Shown here one piece after another: positions 28,603-36,103 of a DNA stretch of 62,314 bases. The translations under genes and the position numbers were made by a program. The DNA is from an uncultured Cellvibrio sp. (GTDB lineage: Bacteria; Pseudomonadota; Gammaproteobacteria; Pseudomonadales; Cellvibrionaceae), in the NCBI GenBank assembly GCA_946480695.1, contig CAMLKG010000028.1:1-62314 (forward strand). The letters run 5' to 3'. Under the pieces are notes generated by a model, which was not told the origin of the DNA, made no database searches, and saw nothing but the letters and a program-made list of their open reading frames with translations. Position 1 is the stretch's first letter; each line of letters begins with the position of its first letter.

Positions 28603-30408
28603 ATGCTTCCCATGTCCGAATTTAACTTGCAGGCCATAGTAACCGGTGATTCGCCGCAATTGGGCGAGGTTTTTTCGCATATCGCCACCCACGAAGGCCA
28701 GTCCCCGGTCCAGCTTCGCGAACAGCTCGCGGATGAAATCCTCCAACCATTCCACCAGCCCATTCTATGGGACCCGGAACTGCAACCTGAATTGCAATCC
28801 TTGTGGGCCCTAATTCGCCATTGCATCAGCCGCGATGACAACTTCCTGTGCCAGCAACAACATCCATTGCGCGAGTTGTTACAAACCCTGCTGGCCGGAC
28901 GCTATTGGTACCCACGCGAGGGTAAGCCCGCCCAGCAATTCCTGGATAAATACCTGAGCCTGCTGCATACCGCTAAAATCCGACTTGCGGAACCGGATGC
29001 ACCGGCAGGGAGTCCTGTGTTGGGAGATACACTCCGGCAATTCAATGATTGGCTTGCCGCGGAAGAAAAGCGCGCGGGCATGCTGGAAAACCGCCTGTGC
29101 GAAACCGAGCTGGCGAGCCTCAAACACATCAGTGCTGAAACACGGGTGATCGACCTGCTCAATCAACATCTCGCCAACCACCCGCTACCCACCGAGTTGC
29201 ACGCCCTGATAAGCGGTACACTCAAAAGTGAGTTGCAATATTGGGCATTCAACAAAACGCCGGAAGAACTCATCCAGCTTCCATTATGGAAAAGCTGGAA
29301 CCGACTCTTACCCGCCCTGGGCGAATTATTCGCCACCGCAGACGCGCCGGTCGATGACCAATTCCTCTACCAGCAAATCCCGCTCGTTATCGCCGAACTG
29401 GAACGCAGTTGTGAGCACCCGGTCAATAACAACCAGTCCTACCAGCAATTGGTAGAACACCTGCATCGGTTTTTGATGGCGGCGATCCAAAAGCAAGCAC
29501 TGGAAAACCAACTGTTTCCCCCTATTCCCTACAGCGCTGGACAAAGTGGCGGAAATACTCGGGTGCCTCACAGTTTGTTGAAGCAAACCGAGCAAGCCCA
29601 GGTTGGCGACTGGTTTGTCTTTTTTGGCGAGCACGGAGCCTCACGCGGCAAGCTTGCGCTGAAAAATCCCGACGTAGACCAATTGTTATTGGTTGATCAC
29701 ACCGGGCGCAAACTGATGATTAAAAGCCATAAGGATTTTGCGCTTTGCCTATCTACCGGGATCGCGAAACCATTACCGGCACCGCATCTCCAGCAATGGA
29801 TTGAAACCAGACTGGCCACCTGGATCGAGCGCGCCAATAAAAGTGTGCACACGCAATTGCTATTGCAAAAACAAAAAGCGGAGCAAGTCGTCAAGGCGAT
29901 CATTGCCCAGCAACACACAGCGGCCGAAGCAGCCGCGCGAGCACGCGCCGAAGCCGAAACGCGAATGCAAAAACAATTGGAAGCGCGCCGCACCGCCGCA
30001 CGCAAAGCCATGGCGGAAGCGCGGGTGCTGGCAGATGAACAGCGCCGCCGCGAAGCGGAACAAGCGGCCGAAGTCGAACGCCTGCGTGTGGAGCAGGTAG
30101 CGGCCGACGCAGCGGAATTGCTCGTGCGGCAACAGGCAGCACAGCAGACCATTAACGAATTGCAAGTCGGCGCCTGGGTGGAAATCCTCACGGGCCACAG
30201 CAAGCAACGCGCAAAACTTTCGGTCATTATCGGCTCGACCAGCAAATATATATTTGCCGACCAGGTGGGGCGCAAGGTGGGTGAATACCAACGCGAGCAA
30301 TTACAGGAACTCATTGCGCAGGAACAAATAAAAATTTTGCGCAATGGCGACAACTTTGAAGACCAGCTCGCCAAAGTGATTCGCGGCTTGCGTCGCGATA
30401 CCAACTAG
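28603..30408 (+). CDS. DUF1631-family protein
   Basis: A cytoplasmic, mostly helical protein of about 600 residues. The start is uncertain: ATG 28603 (MLPMSEFNLQ) or ATG 28612; an upstream in-frame extension to 28483 has no family support. Two related segments recur: VGDWFVFFGEHGASRGKLAL in the middle and VGAWVEILTGHSKQRAKLSV near the end. Each is followed by a DHTGRK- or DQVGRK-type turn, so a small beta-domain seems repeated. Between them is a long Ala/Arg/Glu-rich coiled coil (about residues 440-530). Family function is unknown. The PilZ gene starts 19 bases downstream, so a link to c-di-GMP signalling is plausible but inferred only from position. Confidence 0.7.
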   Translation: MLPMSEFNLQAIVTGDSPQLGEVFSHIATHEGQSPVQLREQLADEILQPFHQPILWDPELQPELQSLWALIRHCISRDDNFLCQQQHPLRELLQTLLAGRYWYPREGKPAQQFLDKYLSLLHTAKIRLAEPDAPAGSPVLGDTLRQFNDWLAAEEKRAGMLENRLCETELASLKHISAETRVIDLLNQHLANHPLPTELHALISGTLKSELQYWAFNKTPEELIQLPLWKSWNRLLPALGELFATADAPVDDQFLYQQIPLVIAELERSCEHPVNNNQSYQQLVEHLHRFLMAAIQKQALENQLFPPIPYSAGQSGGNTRVPHSLLKQTEQAQVGDWFVFFGEHGASRGKLALKNPDVDQLLLVDHTGRKLMIKSHKDFALCLSTGIAKPLPAPHLQQWIETRLATWIERANKSVHTQLLLQKQKAEQVVKAIIAQQHTAAEAAARARAEAETRMQKQLEARRTAARKAMAEARVLADEQRRREAEQAAEVERLRVEQVAADAAELLVRQQAAQQTINELQVGAWVEILTGHSKQRAKLSVIIGSTSKYIFADQVGRKVGEYQREQLQELIAQEQIKILRNGDNFEDQLAKVIRGLRRDTN

Positions 30409-30426
30409 GCCGGAGCTTTAATTGAA

Positions 30427-30816
30427 ATGAAAAACAAATACGCCCTATCGGACAGCGCTATGAACAATAATTCCGAACAACGCCAGGAGTTCCGGCTGGA
30501 TAACCAGCTCACCGTCATCATTGAACTGGACTCCTCCGCCCAGGGCGACCCCACCCTGGTCATCACCAAAAGCCTGGACATCTCCGCCAATGGCCTGCGG
30601 GTAATTGCAACCCAGGCAGTGGCTACCGATATTATTTTGCGTTGCTGTATTCGCGATACAGAAAATAATCGCCAGTTTCTATTGGTAACAGAAGTCAAAT
30701 GGTGCCAGCCGCAAGCCGCCACCGGTGATTACCTGCTGGGCCTGAGCCTGTTTGATTCGGAAGGCACCGACATAGTGGCCTGGAAAGAATATATCGCCCA
30801 TATGTGCGGCACCTGA
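30427..30816 (+). CDS. PilZ-domain c-di-GMP-binding protein
   Basis: A 129-residue single-domain protein. The two c-di-GMP contacts are visible: RxxxR (RQEFR) near residue 20 and D-x-S-x-x-G (DISANG). It should therefore bind c-di-GMP and act as a receiver of that signal, probably by binding a partner since no output domain is attached. The start at 30427 is used; ATG 30460 is an alternative that keeps the whole PilZ domain. The gap to the DUF1631 gene is 19 bases, suggesting co-transcription. Confidence 0.88.
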   Translation: MKNKYALSDSAMNNNSEQRQEFRLDNQLTVIIELDSSAQGDPTLVITKSLDISANGLRVIATQAVATDIILRCCIRDTENNRQFLLVTEVKWCQPQAATGDYLLGLSLFDSEGTDIVAWKEYIAHMCGT

Positions 30817-30832
30817 ATCACAACCGCCCGAT

Positions 30833-31558
30833 CTATTTCAGCAGGTAAACCACGTATACCTGTGCAGTAATTTTCATCACACCGGGCTCAAATGGCTCGG
30901 AAGCATCCGCGACGCGCATTTCCATTTTCATCGCCCCCGAACTGCCCATTAACTGGCGGTTTGGATTTAACTCCCAGCGTTCATTGCCGCGATTATTAAA
31001 TTCCGAAATCGACCAGGGGTCGCCCACTTGTTTCCCCTGGGTTTTCGCCAAACGTTCGGCGCGTGCACGCGCATCGTTCATCGCAGCGGTTTGCGCTTTT
31101 TCTTCCACCACTTTTTTATCCGCCACGGTTAAATTGGTATTGATGGTCTCGGAAATTTTCGCATCCACCAGGGCTTTCATCATATCCGGGTATTTCTTTA
31201 AATCGCGCAAGGTAATATCCACCTGGCGCGACACACTATTGCCGGTCAACACACGCTGGTTATCCCGGTATTCGTATTCAGGGCGGATATTGAGCGCAGT
31301 GGTCGCAATATCTTCAGCCTTGATACCGAACTTCTTGCAGGTTTCGATTAACAAACGCGAACGGGCATCCACATCCGCCTTGGCTTGGGCGAGATCGAGG
31401 TCCACCTTTTGGATGCTCAACGTAAATGTCATGGTGTCAGGCTCGACTTCCAATTCGGCGGAACCCTCCACATACACATGCGGCTGGCCAGGCAAGGGCG
31501 TTGCCAACGCGGGGAAACTTAACGATAAGGCGGCAAGGGCCGGAATTAAGAATTTCAT
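30833..31558 (-). CDS. Secreted SIMPL-domain (DUF541) protein
   Basis: The start at 31558 follows a CCAGGAG ribosome site and opens a signal peptide (MKFLIPALAALSLSFPALA). The mature ~220-residue protein fits the SIMPL/DUF541 family of periplasmic proteins: VYVEGSAELEVEPDTMTFTL at the start, QVDITLRDLKKYPDMMKAL in the middle and MKMEMRVADA at the end. Relatives such as BP26 of Brucella form large ring- or channel-like assemblies, and others are linked to oxidative-stress tolerance. The role here is unknown. It is convergent with the PilZ gene and divergent from queG. Confidence 0.85.
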   Translation of the reverse strand: MKFLIPALAALSLSFPALATPLPGQPHVYVEGSAELEVEPDTMTFTLSIQKVDLDLAQAKADVDARSRLLIETCKKFGIKAEDIATTALNIRPEYEYRDNQRVLTGNSVSRQVDITLRDLKKYPDMMKALVDAKISETINTNLTVADKKVVEEKAQTAAMNDARARAERLAKTQGKQVGDPWSISEFNNRGNERWELNPNRQLMGSSGAMKMEMRVADASEPFEPGVMKITAQVYVVYLLK

Positions 31559-31688
31559 AAGCATCTCCTGGTAAAAAGTCTGTTCACTATAGCCCGAGGG
31601 CCTGAACACCCGCCAAATCAAATGTTTAAAAATGTAACTCGCGTTATTTTCAGGCAAAATACGCACTTCCTTCGCCTTGCCTTCACCT

Positions 31689-32801
31689 ATGACCCAACCC
31701 GACCTTTATCAACTCGCCCGCGACATAAAGTCATGGGGCCGCGAACTGGGCTTCCAGCAGGTGGCTATTACCGACATTAACCTCGAAGCAGCGGAAACCC
31801 GCCTCCAGGAATGGTTAGCCAAAGGCTACCACGGCAGCATGGAATGGCTGGCCACCCACGGCAACAAGCGCTCGCGCCCGGCCGAACTATTGCCCGGCAC
31901 AATCAGGGTTATTTCGGTTCGCATGGATTACTTGCCGGGCGATACCCGGCAAATAAAAATCCTGAAAGATCCCACCAAGGCCTACATATCCCGCTACACG
32001 CTCGGACGCGACTACCACAAACTCATTCGCAAGCGGTTAAGCACCCTTGCCCGGCAAATCGATAATGCGTTACCGGAAGATTACGAGTTCAAAGGCCACA
32101 ACCGCGCATTTGTAGACAGCGCGCCCGTCATGGAACGCCCGCTCGCGGAAAAAGCCGGGTTGGGTTGGACAGGCAAACACACCTTGATCATTAACAGTAA
32201 CGCGGGAAGCTGGTTCTTTCTTGGCGAAATTTTTACCTTTGTGCCTTTACCGGTAGATGAACCCAACCAGCCGAATCAATGCGGTGAGTGCATCGCCTGT
32301 TTAAAAGTTTGCCCAACCGATGCTTTTCCACGCCCTTATGAACTGGACGCTCGCCGCTGCATTTCCTATCTCACCATTGAGAACCAGGGTCCTATCCCCG
32401 AGGAATTCCGCGAGCCCATCGGCAATCGCATCTTCGGTTGCGACGATTGCCAAGCCATTTGCCCCTGGAATAAATACGCACAATTCACGCATGAGAAAGA
32501 CTTCCTGCCCCGCCACGGCCTGGCCGATAGCGACCTTGTGGATTTGTTTAACTGGACCGAGGAAGAGTTCCTGGCAAGAACCGAAGGTTCCGCCATTCGG
32601 CGCGCGGGTTATGAGGGATGGTTACGGAATCTGGCAGTGGGCCTGGGAAATGCGCCCAGTAACGGGCGGATTATCCAGGCGTTAAACGGCAAGATGGACC
32701 AGGCCTCGCCCTTGGTGAAGGAGCATATCGAATGGGCATTAAAACAGCAGGCCAACCCCGATCGCAGGCGAAAGCGTAAAATCCAGCGGCCAAGCCAATA
32801 A
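31689..32801 (+). CDS. queG: Epoxyqueuosine reductase
   Basis: The last enzyme of queuosine synthesis; it reduces epoxyqueuosine in tRNA using cobalamin and two 4Fe-4S clusters. The cluster motifs CGECIACLKVCPTDAF and CDDCQAICPW are intact, with one more conserved Cys in RRCISYLTIEN. The ATG at 31689 (MTQPDLYQLARDIK) gives the usual length of 370; a TTG 12 bases upstream is less likely. In E. coli queG is next to nnrD and tsaE, so the neighbourhood is only partly conserved here. Confidence 0.96.
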   Translation: MTQPDLYQLARDIKSWGRELGFQQVAITDINLEAAETRLQEWLAKGYHGSMEWLATHGNKRSRPAELLPGTIRVISVRMDYLPGDTRQIKILKDPTKAYISRYTLGRDYHKLIRKRLSTLARQIDNALPEDYEFKGHNRAFVDSAPVMERPLAEKAGLGWTGKHTLIINSNAGSWFFLGEIFTFVPLPVDEPNQPNQCGECIACLKVCPTDAFPRPYELDARRCISYLTIENQGPIPEEFREPIGNRIFGCDDCQAICPWNKYAQFTHEKDFLPRHGLADSDLVDLFNWTEEEFLARTEGSAIRRAGYEGWLRNLAVGLGNAPSNGRIIQALNGKMDQASPLVKEHIEWALKQQANPDRRRKRKIQRPSQ

Positions 32802-32955
32802 CCGCCCCGCCAATCAACACAAAAACGCTACAACTTTTAACCCTCGGCTATTCTTTTGACGCATAAACGGGAATAATACGCACCCCTTCAAGAGCGCGAC
32901 CACCCAAGAGTTGCGCCATTAGTGTTTAGAAATCGGTCAATCAATGCACCCTGAA

Positions 32956-33030
32956 CCTCCCACGCGAGGCCGGAGGCAGTGTCTTGGAATATGGCCGGAA
33001 CTGTCCTGTTGCAATGCTTCCGTGGGTAGG
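32956..33030 (+). promoter_or_regulatory. Potential structured 5' leader of gnd
   Basis: CCT-CCCACG (32956-32964) pairs with CGTGGGTAGG (33021-33030) with one bulge. Inside it GGCAGT can pair with ACTGTCC. An alternative pair is TGTCCT (33003-33008) with AGGACA (33028-33033), mutually exclusive with the outer stem. The element lies directly upstream of gnd, whose start codon has only a weak ribosome site. No known riboswitch class was recognised. Confidence 0.3.
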
Positions 33031-33061
33031 ACATCAACCACAACGATAGGCTATTACTACT

Positions 33062-34516
33062 ATGAAACCACTTTCCGATATAGGCTTGGTTGGCTTGGCA
33101 GTGATGGGGGAAAACCTCATCCTTAACATGGCGAGCAAAGGCTATACAGTTACCGCTTACAACCGCTCTGTAGAAAAGGTTGATGCCTTCATCGAAGGCC
33201 GCGCCAAAGGCAAAACCATTCGCGGCGCGCGCTCCATTGAAGAGCTGGTTGCCTCACTGGCGAAACCGCGCAAGATCATGCTGATGGTAAAAGCCGGTAA
33301 AGCGGTAGACGATTTCATTGAACAACTGATCCCGCACCTTGAAGCCGGCGACATTATTATCGACGGCGGCAACACCCATTTCCCCGACACCGACCGTCGC
33401 ACCGCGTACCTCGCAACCAAAGGCTTGCGCTTCATCGGCACCGGTGTTTCCGGTGGCGAAGAAGGCGCACTGACGGGCCCCTCAATAATGCCCGGCGGCT
33501 CACCGGAAGCATGGCCCTATGTGAAAGAAATTTTCCAAAGCATTTCCGCCAAGGTGGATGACGGCAGCCCATGCTGCGATTGGGTAGGCGAAAACGGTGC
33601 CGGCCACTTTGTGAAAATGGTGCACAACGGTATTGAATACGGCGATATGCAATTGATTTGCGAAGCCTACCAAATCATGAAAGAAGTGCTCGGCCTGAGC
33701 GCGGACCAAATGCACGAAGTATTTGCCGAGTGGAACAAAGGTGAACTCGACTCCTACCTGATCGAGATCACCCGCGACATACTTGCCTACAAAGATACCG
33801 ATGGCGAACCCCTCGTTGAAAAAATCCTCGACACCGCGGGGCAAAAAGGCACCGGTAAGTGGACGGGTGTAATCGCACTGGATTTGGGTGTACCCCTTAC
33901 CCTGATTTCTGAAGCGGTATTCGCACGCTGCCTGTCATCGCAAAAAGCTGAACGCGTTGAAGCCGCAAACGTGATTAAAGGCCCGGCGGTAACATTCACC
34001 GGCGACAAACAAGCCTTTATCGATGACCTGCGCAATGCCGTGTTCGCATCAAAAATTATTTCCTATGCCCAAGGTTATTTGTTGATGCGTGAAGCCGCCA
34101 AAGAATACGGTTGGCATTTGAACTACGGCGGCATCGCATTAATGTGGCGCGGTGGTTGTATCATTCGCTCATCCTTCCTCGGCAACATCAAGGAAGCGTT
34201 CGACAAGAACCCCGAATTGAAAAACCTGTTACTGGATGATTACTTCGCGAAAACGGTTGACGCAGCGCAAGCTGGCTGGCGTCGTGTTGCAGCGGCGGCA
34301 ATCGTGAATGGAATTCCCGCCCCCACCATCACCTCCGCCCTCACCTACTTCGACGGCTACCGCACCGCCCGCTTGCCCGCCAACCTGCTGCAAGCCCAAC
34401 GTGACTACTTCGGCGCACACACCTACGAGCGCACCGACAAACCACGCGGTGAATTCTTCCACACCAACTGGACAGGTCGCGGCGGCAATACGGCATCGAC
34501 GACTTACAACGTGTAA
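33062..34516 (+). CDS. gnd: 6-phosphogluconate dehydrogenase, decarboxylating
   Basis: A 484-residue enzyme of the oxidative pentose phosphate pathway that converts 6-phosphogluconate to ribulose 5-phosphate, CO2 and NADPH. The Rossmann start GLVGLAVMGENLILNMASKG, IIDGGNTHFPDT, FIGTGVSGGEEGA and the substrate-site GHFVKMVHNGIEYGDM are all present. The tail HTNWTGRGGNTASTTYNV is typical of the long gammaproteobacterial/eukaryotic form. It stands alone with a terminator behind it and a 260-base leader region in front. Confidence 0.98.
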   Translation: MKPLSDIGLVGLAVMGENLILNMASKGYTVTAYNRSVEKVDAFIEGRAKGKTIRGARSIEELVASLAKPRKIMLMVKAGKAVDDFIEQLIPHLEAGDIIIDGGNTHFPDTDRRTAYLATKGLRFIGTGVSGGEEGALTGPSIMPGGSPEAWPYVKEIFQSISAKVDDGSPCCDWVGENGAGHFVKMVHNGIEYGDMQLICEAYQIMKEVLGLSADQMHEVFAEWNKGELDSYLIEITRDILAYKDTDGEPLVEKILDTAGQKGTGKWTGVIALDLGVPLTLISEAVFARCLSSQKAERVEAANVIKGPAVTFTGDKQAFIDDLRNAVFASKIISYAQGYLLMREAAKEYGWHLNYGGIALMWRGGCIIRSSFLGNIKEAFDKNPELKNLLLDDYFAKTVDAAQAGWRRVAAAAIVNGIPAPTITSALTYFDGYRTARLPANLLQAQRDYFGAHTYERTDKPRGEFFHTNWTGRGGNTASTTYNV

Positions 34517-34540
34517 GTTTTTTTGATTGCGATGAAAACG

Positions 34541-34573
34541 AAAGCCGGATCAGAAATGATCCGGCTTTTTTTT
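34541..34573 (+). terminator. Rho-independent terminator after gnd
   Basis: AAAGCCGGATCA / GAAA / TGATCCGGCTTT followed by T5, 24 bases past the gnd stop codon. It is a perfect 12-bp stem. Confidence 0.93.
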
Positions 34574-34661
34574 ACCAAACGATTCGAGTAAATAATCCGG
34601 TCATAGTTTTACACCAAGGCTCTCATCCTCCTATCTCTCTTGAGTTTGCCCTTCCTAAACC

Positions 34662-34685
34662 AGAGTGATACTATAGTGACACTCT
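34662..34685. promoter_or_regulatory. Palindromic operator of the toxin-antitoxin operon
   Basis: A 24-base inverted repeat with 20 of 24 positions symmetric: AGAGTGATACTA and TAGTGACACTCT. It ends 19 bases before the antitoxin ATG. Position and symmetry are what Phd/YefM antitoxins, alone or with toxin, use to repress their own promoter. Confidence 0.65.
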
Positions 34686-34704
34686 ATTTGCAAGGAGTAC
34701 TGCC

Positions 34705-34962
34705 ATGAAAACCGAACTTGTTACTACTCTAAAACGTGAAGCCACCAAAATTTTGGCTGAACTACATAAAACAAAAGAACCTGTGCTTATAACTGAACAT
34801 GGTTTACCTTCAGCTTATTTAGTTGACGTTAATGACTATGACCAAATGCTTCATCGTATGAAAATTCTTGAAGGGATTGCCCGTGGCGAAAAAGCCATAT
34901 TGGAAGGACGTGTTTTATCACATGCACAAGCTAAGGATAAGCTGAAGAAATGGCTGAAATAA
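34705..34962 (+). CDS. Phd/YefM-family antitoxin
   Basis: An 85-residue protein. The N-terminal part (about 1-60) matches the Phd/YefM DNA-binding fold: KREATKILAELHKTKEPVLITEHGLPSAYLVDVNDYD. The charged C-terminal tail (HAQAKDKLKKWLK) would wrap the toxin. An AAGGAG ribosome site precedes the ATG. It overlaps the toxin gene by 13 bases, typical of coupled type II modules, and has its own palindromic operator. Confidence 0.88.
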   Translation: MKTELVTTLKREATKILAELHKTKEPVLITEHGLPSAYLVDVNDYDQMLHRMKILEGIARGEKAILEGRVLSHAQAKDKLKKWLK

Positions 34963-35267
34963 TTTGGACTGAATCCGCCCTTAATGATCTTAATGAAATC
35001 GCCGAATATATAGCATTAACCAACCCTATCGCAGCTGCGGATTTGGTTCGCGATCTTATCTCGAAAGTCGAGCGACTTGAGCAATTTCCAAAATCGGGAA
35101 GAATTTTGCCCGAAATTGTTGAACTTAATTATCGTGAAGTAATTATCCCACCTTGCCGGGTTTTTTATCGTTTGGATAAAACATCGGTTTATATAGTGCA
35201 TATATGCAGAGAAGAACGAGACTTGCGCAAATTTCTCATTGAGCGAGGAAGTTTGTGGATTGATTAA
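34950..35267 (+). CDS. ParE/RelE-superfamily toxin
   Basis: A 105-residue small basic protein with the ParE/RelE fold: WTESALNDLNEIAEYIALTNPIAA at the start, then helix LISKVERLEQFPKSGR, strands YREVIIPPCRVFYRLD and VYIVHICREERDLRKFL. The family either poisons DNA gyrase (ParE) or cleaves mRNA on the ribosome (RelE); the ParE-like start and the lack of a clear RelE catalytic set favour ParE. The last residues (IERGSLWID) extend slightly past the core. It is translated from an ATG inside the antitoxin gene. Confidence 0.85.
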   Translation: MAEIIWTESALNDLNEIAEYIALTNPIAAADLVRDLISKVERLEQFPKSGRILPEIVELNYREVIIPPCRVFYRLDKTSVYIVHICREERDLRKFLIERGSLWID

Positions 35268-35284
35268 TAGGTAAAAAGAATACC

Positions 35285-35881
35285 ATGACTACCCATTGGC
35301 TTTATGAAACGATTTTAACGGGAAAGATCATTACACTTATTCCACTAAAACGTGAACACACTAACGCGTTATTGGAAGCATCCAGCGATGGTGAATTATG
35401 GAATCTTTGGTACACCTCCGTCCCCAATAGCAAAACCATTGATGCGTATCTCGACCAGGCATTTAATGACCAGGAAGCCGGCCGTGCCTTGCTCTTTGCT
35501 GTGCTTGATAACACCAAACAGAAAATTATCGGCACAACTCGCTATTGCAATGCCGACAACCTGAATCATCGCATCGAGATCGGTTATACCTGGTATGCAA
35601 AGTCCTATCAGAAAACGGGGGTAAATACCGAGTGCAAATACTTGTTGCTTTCCCACGCGTTTGAAACGCTTGACACTATCGCCGTTGAGTTTCGAACCCA
35701 TTGGCATAATCAAATATCGCGCGCCGCAATTACACGCCTCGGCGCGAAGCAGGATGGGGTTTTGCGAAACCATCAAAAAAATGCGGAAGGTATTTACCGC
35801 GATACAGTAGTGTTTTCGATTATTGACCAGGAATGGCCTGCGGTGAAGAACAACCTTGAATATAGGATGGCAAATTATTAA
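35285..35881 (+). CDS. GNAT-family N-acetyltransferase, RimJ/RimL type
   Basis: A 198-residue acetyltransferase. The opening (LTGKIITLIPLKREHTNAL) and RIEIGYTWYAKSYQKTGVNTECKYLLLSHAF are characteristic of RimJ/RimL-like GNATs, which acetylate amino groups of proteins or small molecules with acetyl-CoA. The acetyl-CoA-binding turn reads KTGVNTE rather than the usual R-x-x-G-x-G/A, so affinity may be altered. It begins 17 bases after the toxin gene, but there is no reason to link it to toxin function. Confidence 0.8.
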   Translation: MTTHWLYETILTGKIITLIPLKREHTNALLEASSDGELWNLWYTSVPNSKTIDAYLDQAFNDQEAGRALLFAVLDNTKQKIIGTTRYCNADNLNHRIEIGYTWYAKSYQKTGVNTECKYLLLSHAFETLDTIAVEFRTHWHNQISRAAITRLGAKQDGVLRNHQKNAEGIYRDTVVFSIIDQEWPAVKNNLEYRMANY

Positions 35882-36103
35882 TGCGGACCGGGCGGTAATC
35901 CCGATACATTGTTAGCGGCGCAACCAAAGCCTTTCGACCGAGGGGATGTGAAAGAGGGGATGAACGCGGACGGCTTTGTTTTGGAAATTGTGGACGGGTC
36001 CGCATGCGGGCGGGATTAACGTGCGAATTCAATAACTCCTGCTATAAATAATCAGACTAACCATAATAGCTTCACGATACGGCGCCAAACCCCACTATCA
36101 AAT

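Noticed and set aside
35882..36103. Search for a gene, RNA or regulatory site in the gap before the sensor cyclase
   Set aside because: No ORF, hairpin with a T run, or promoter of reasonable quality was seen.
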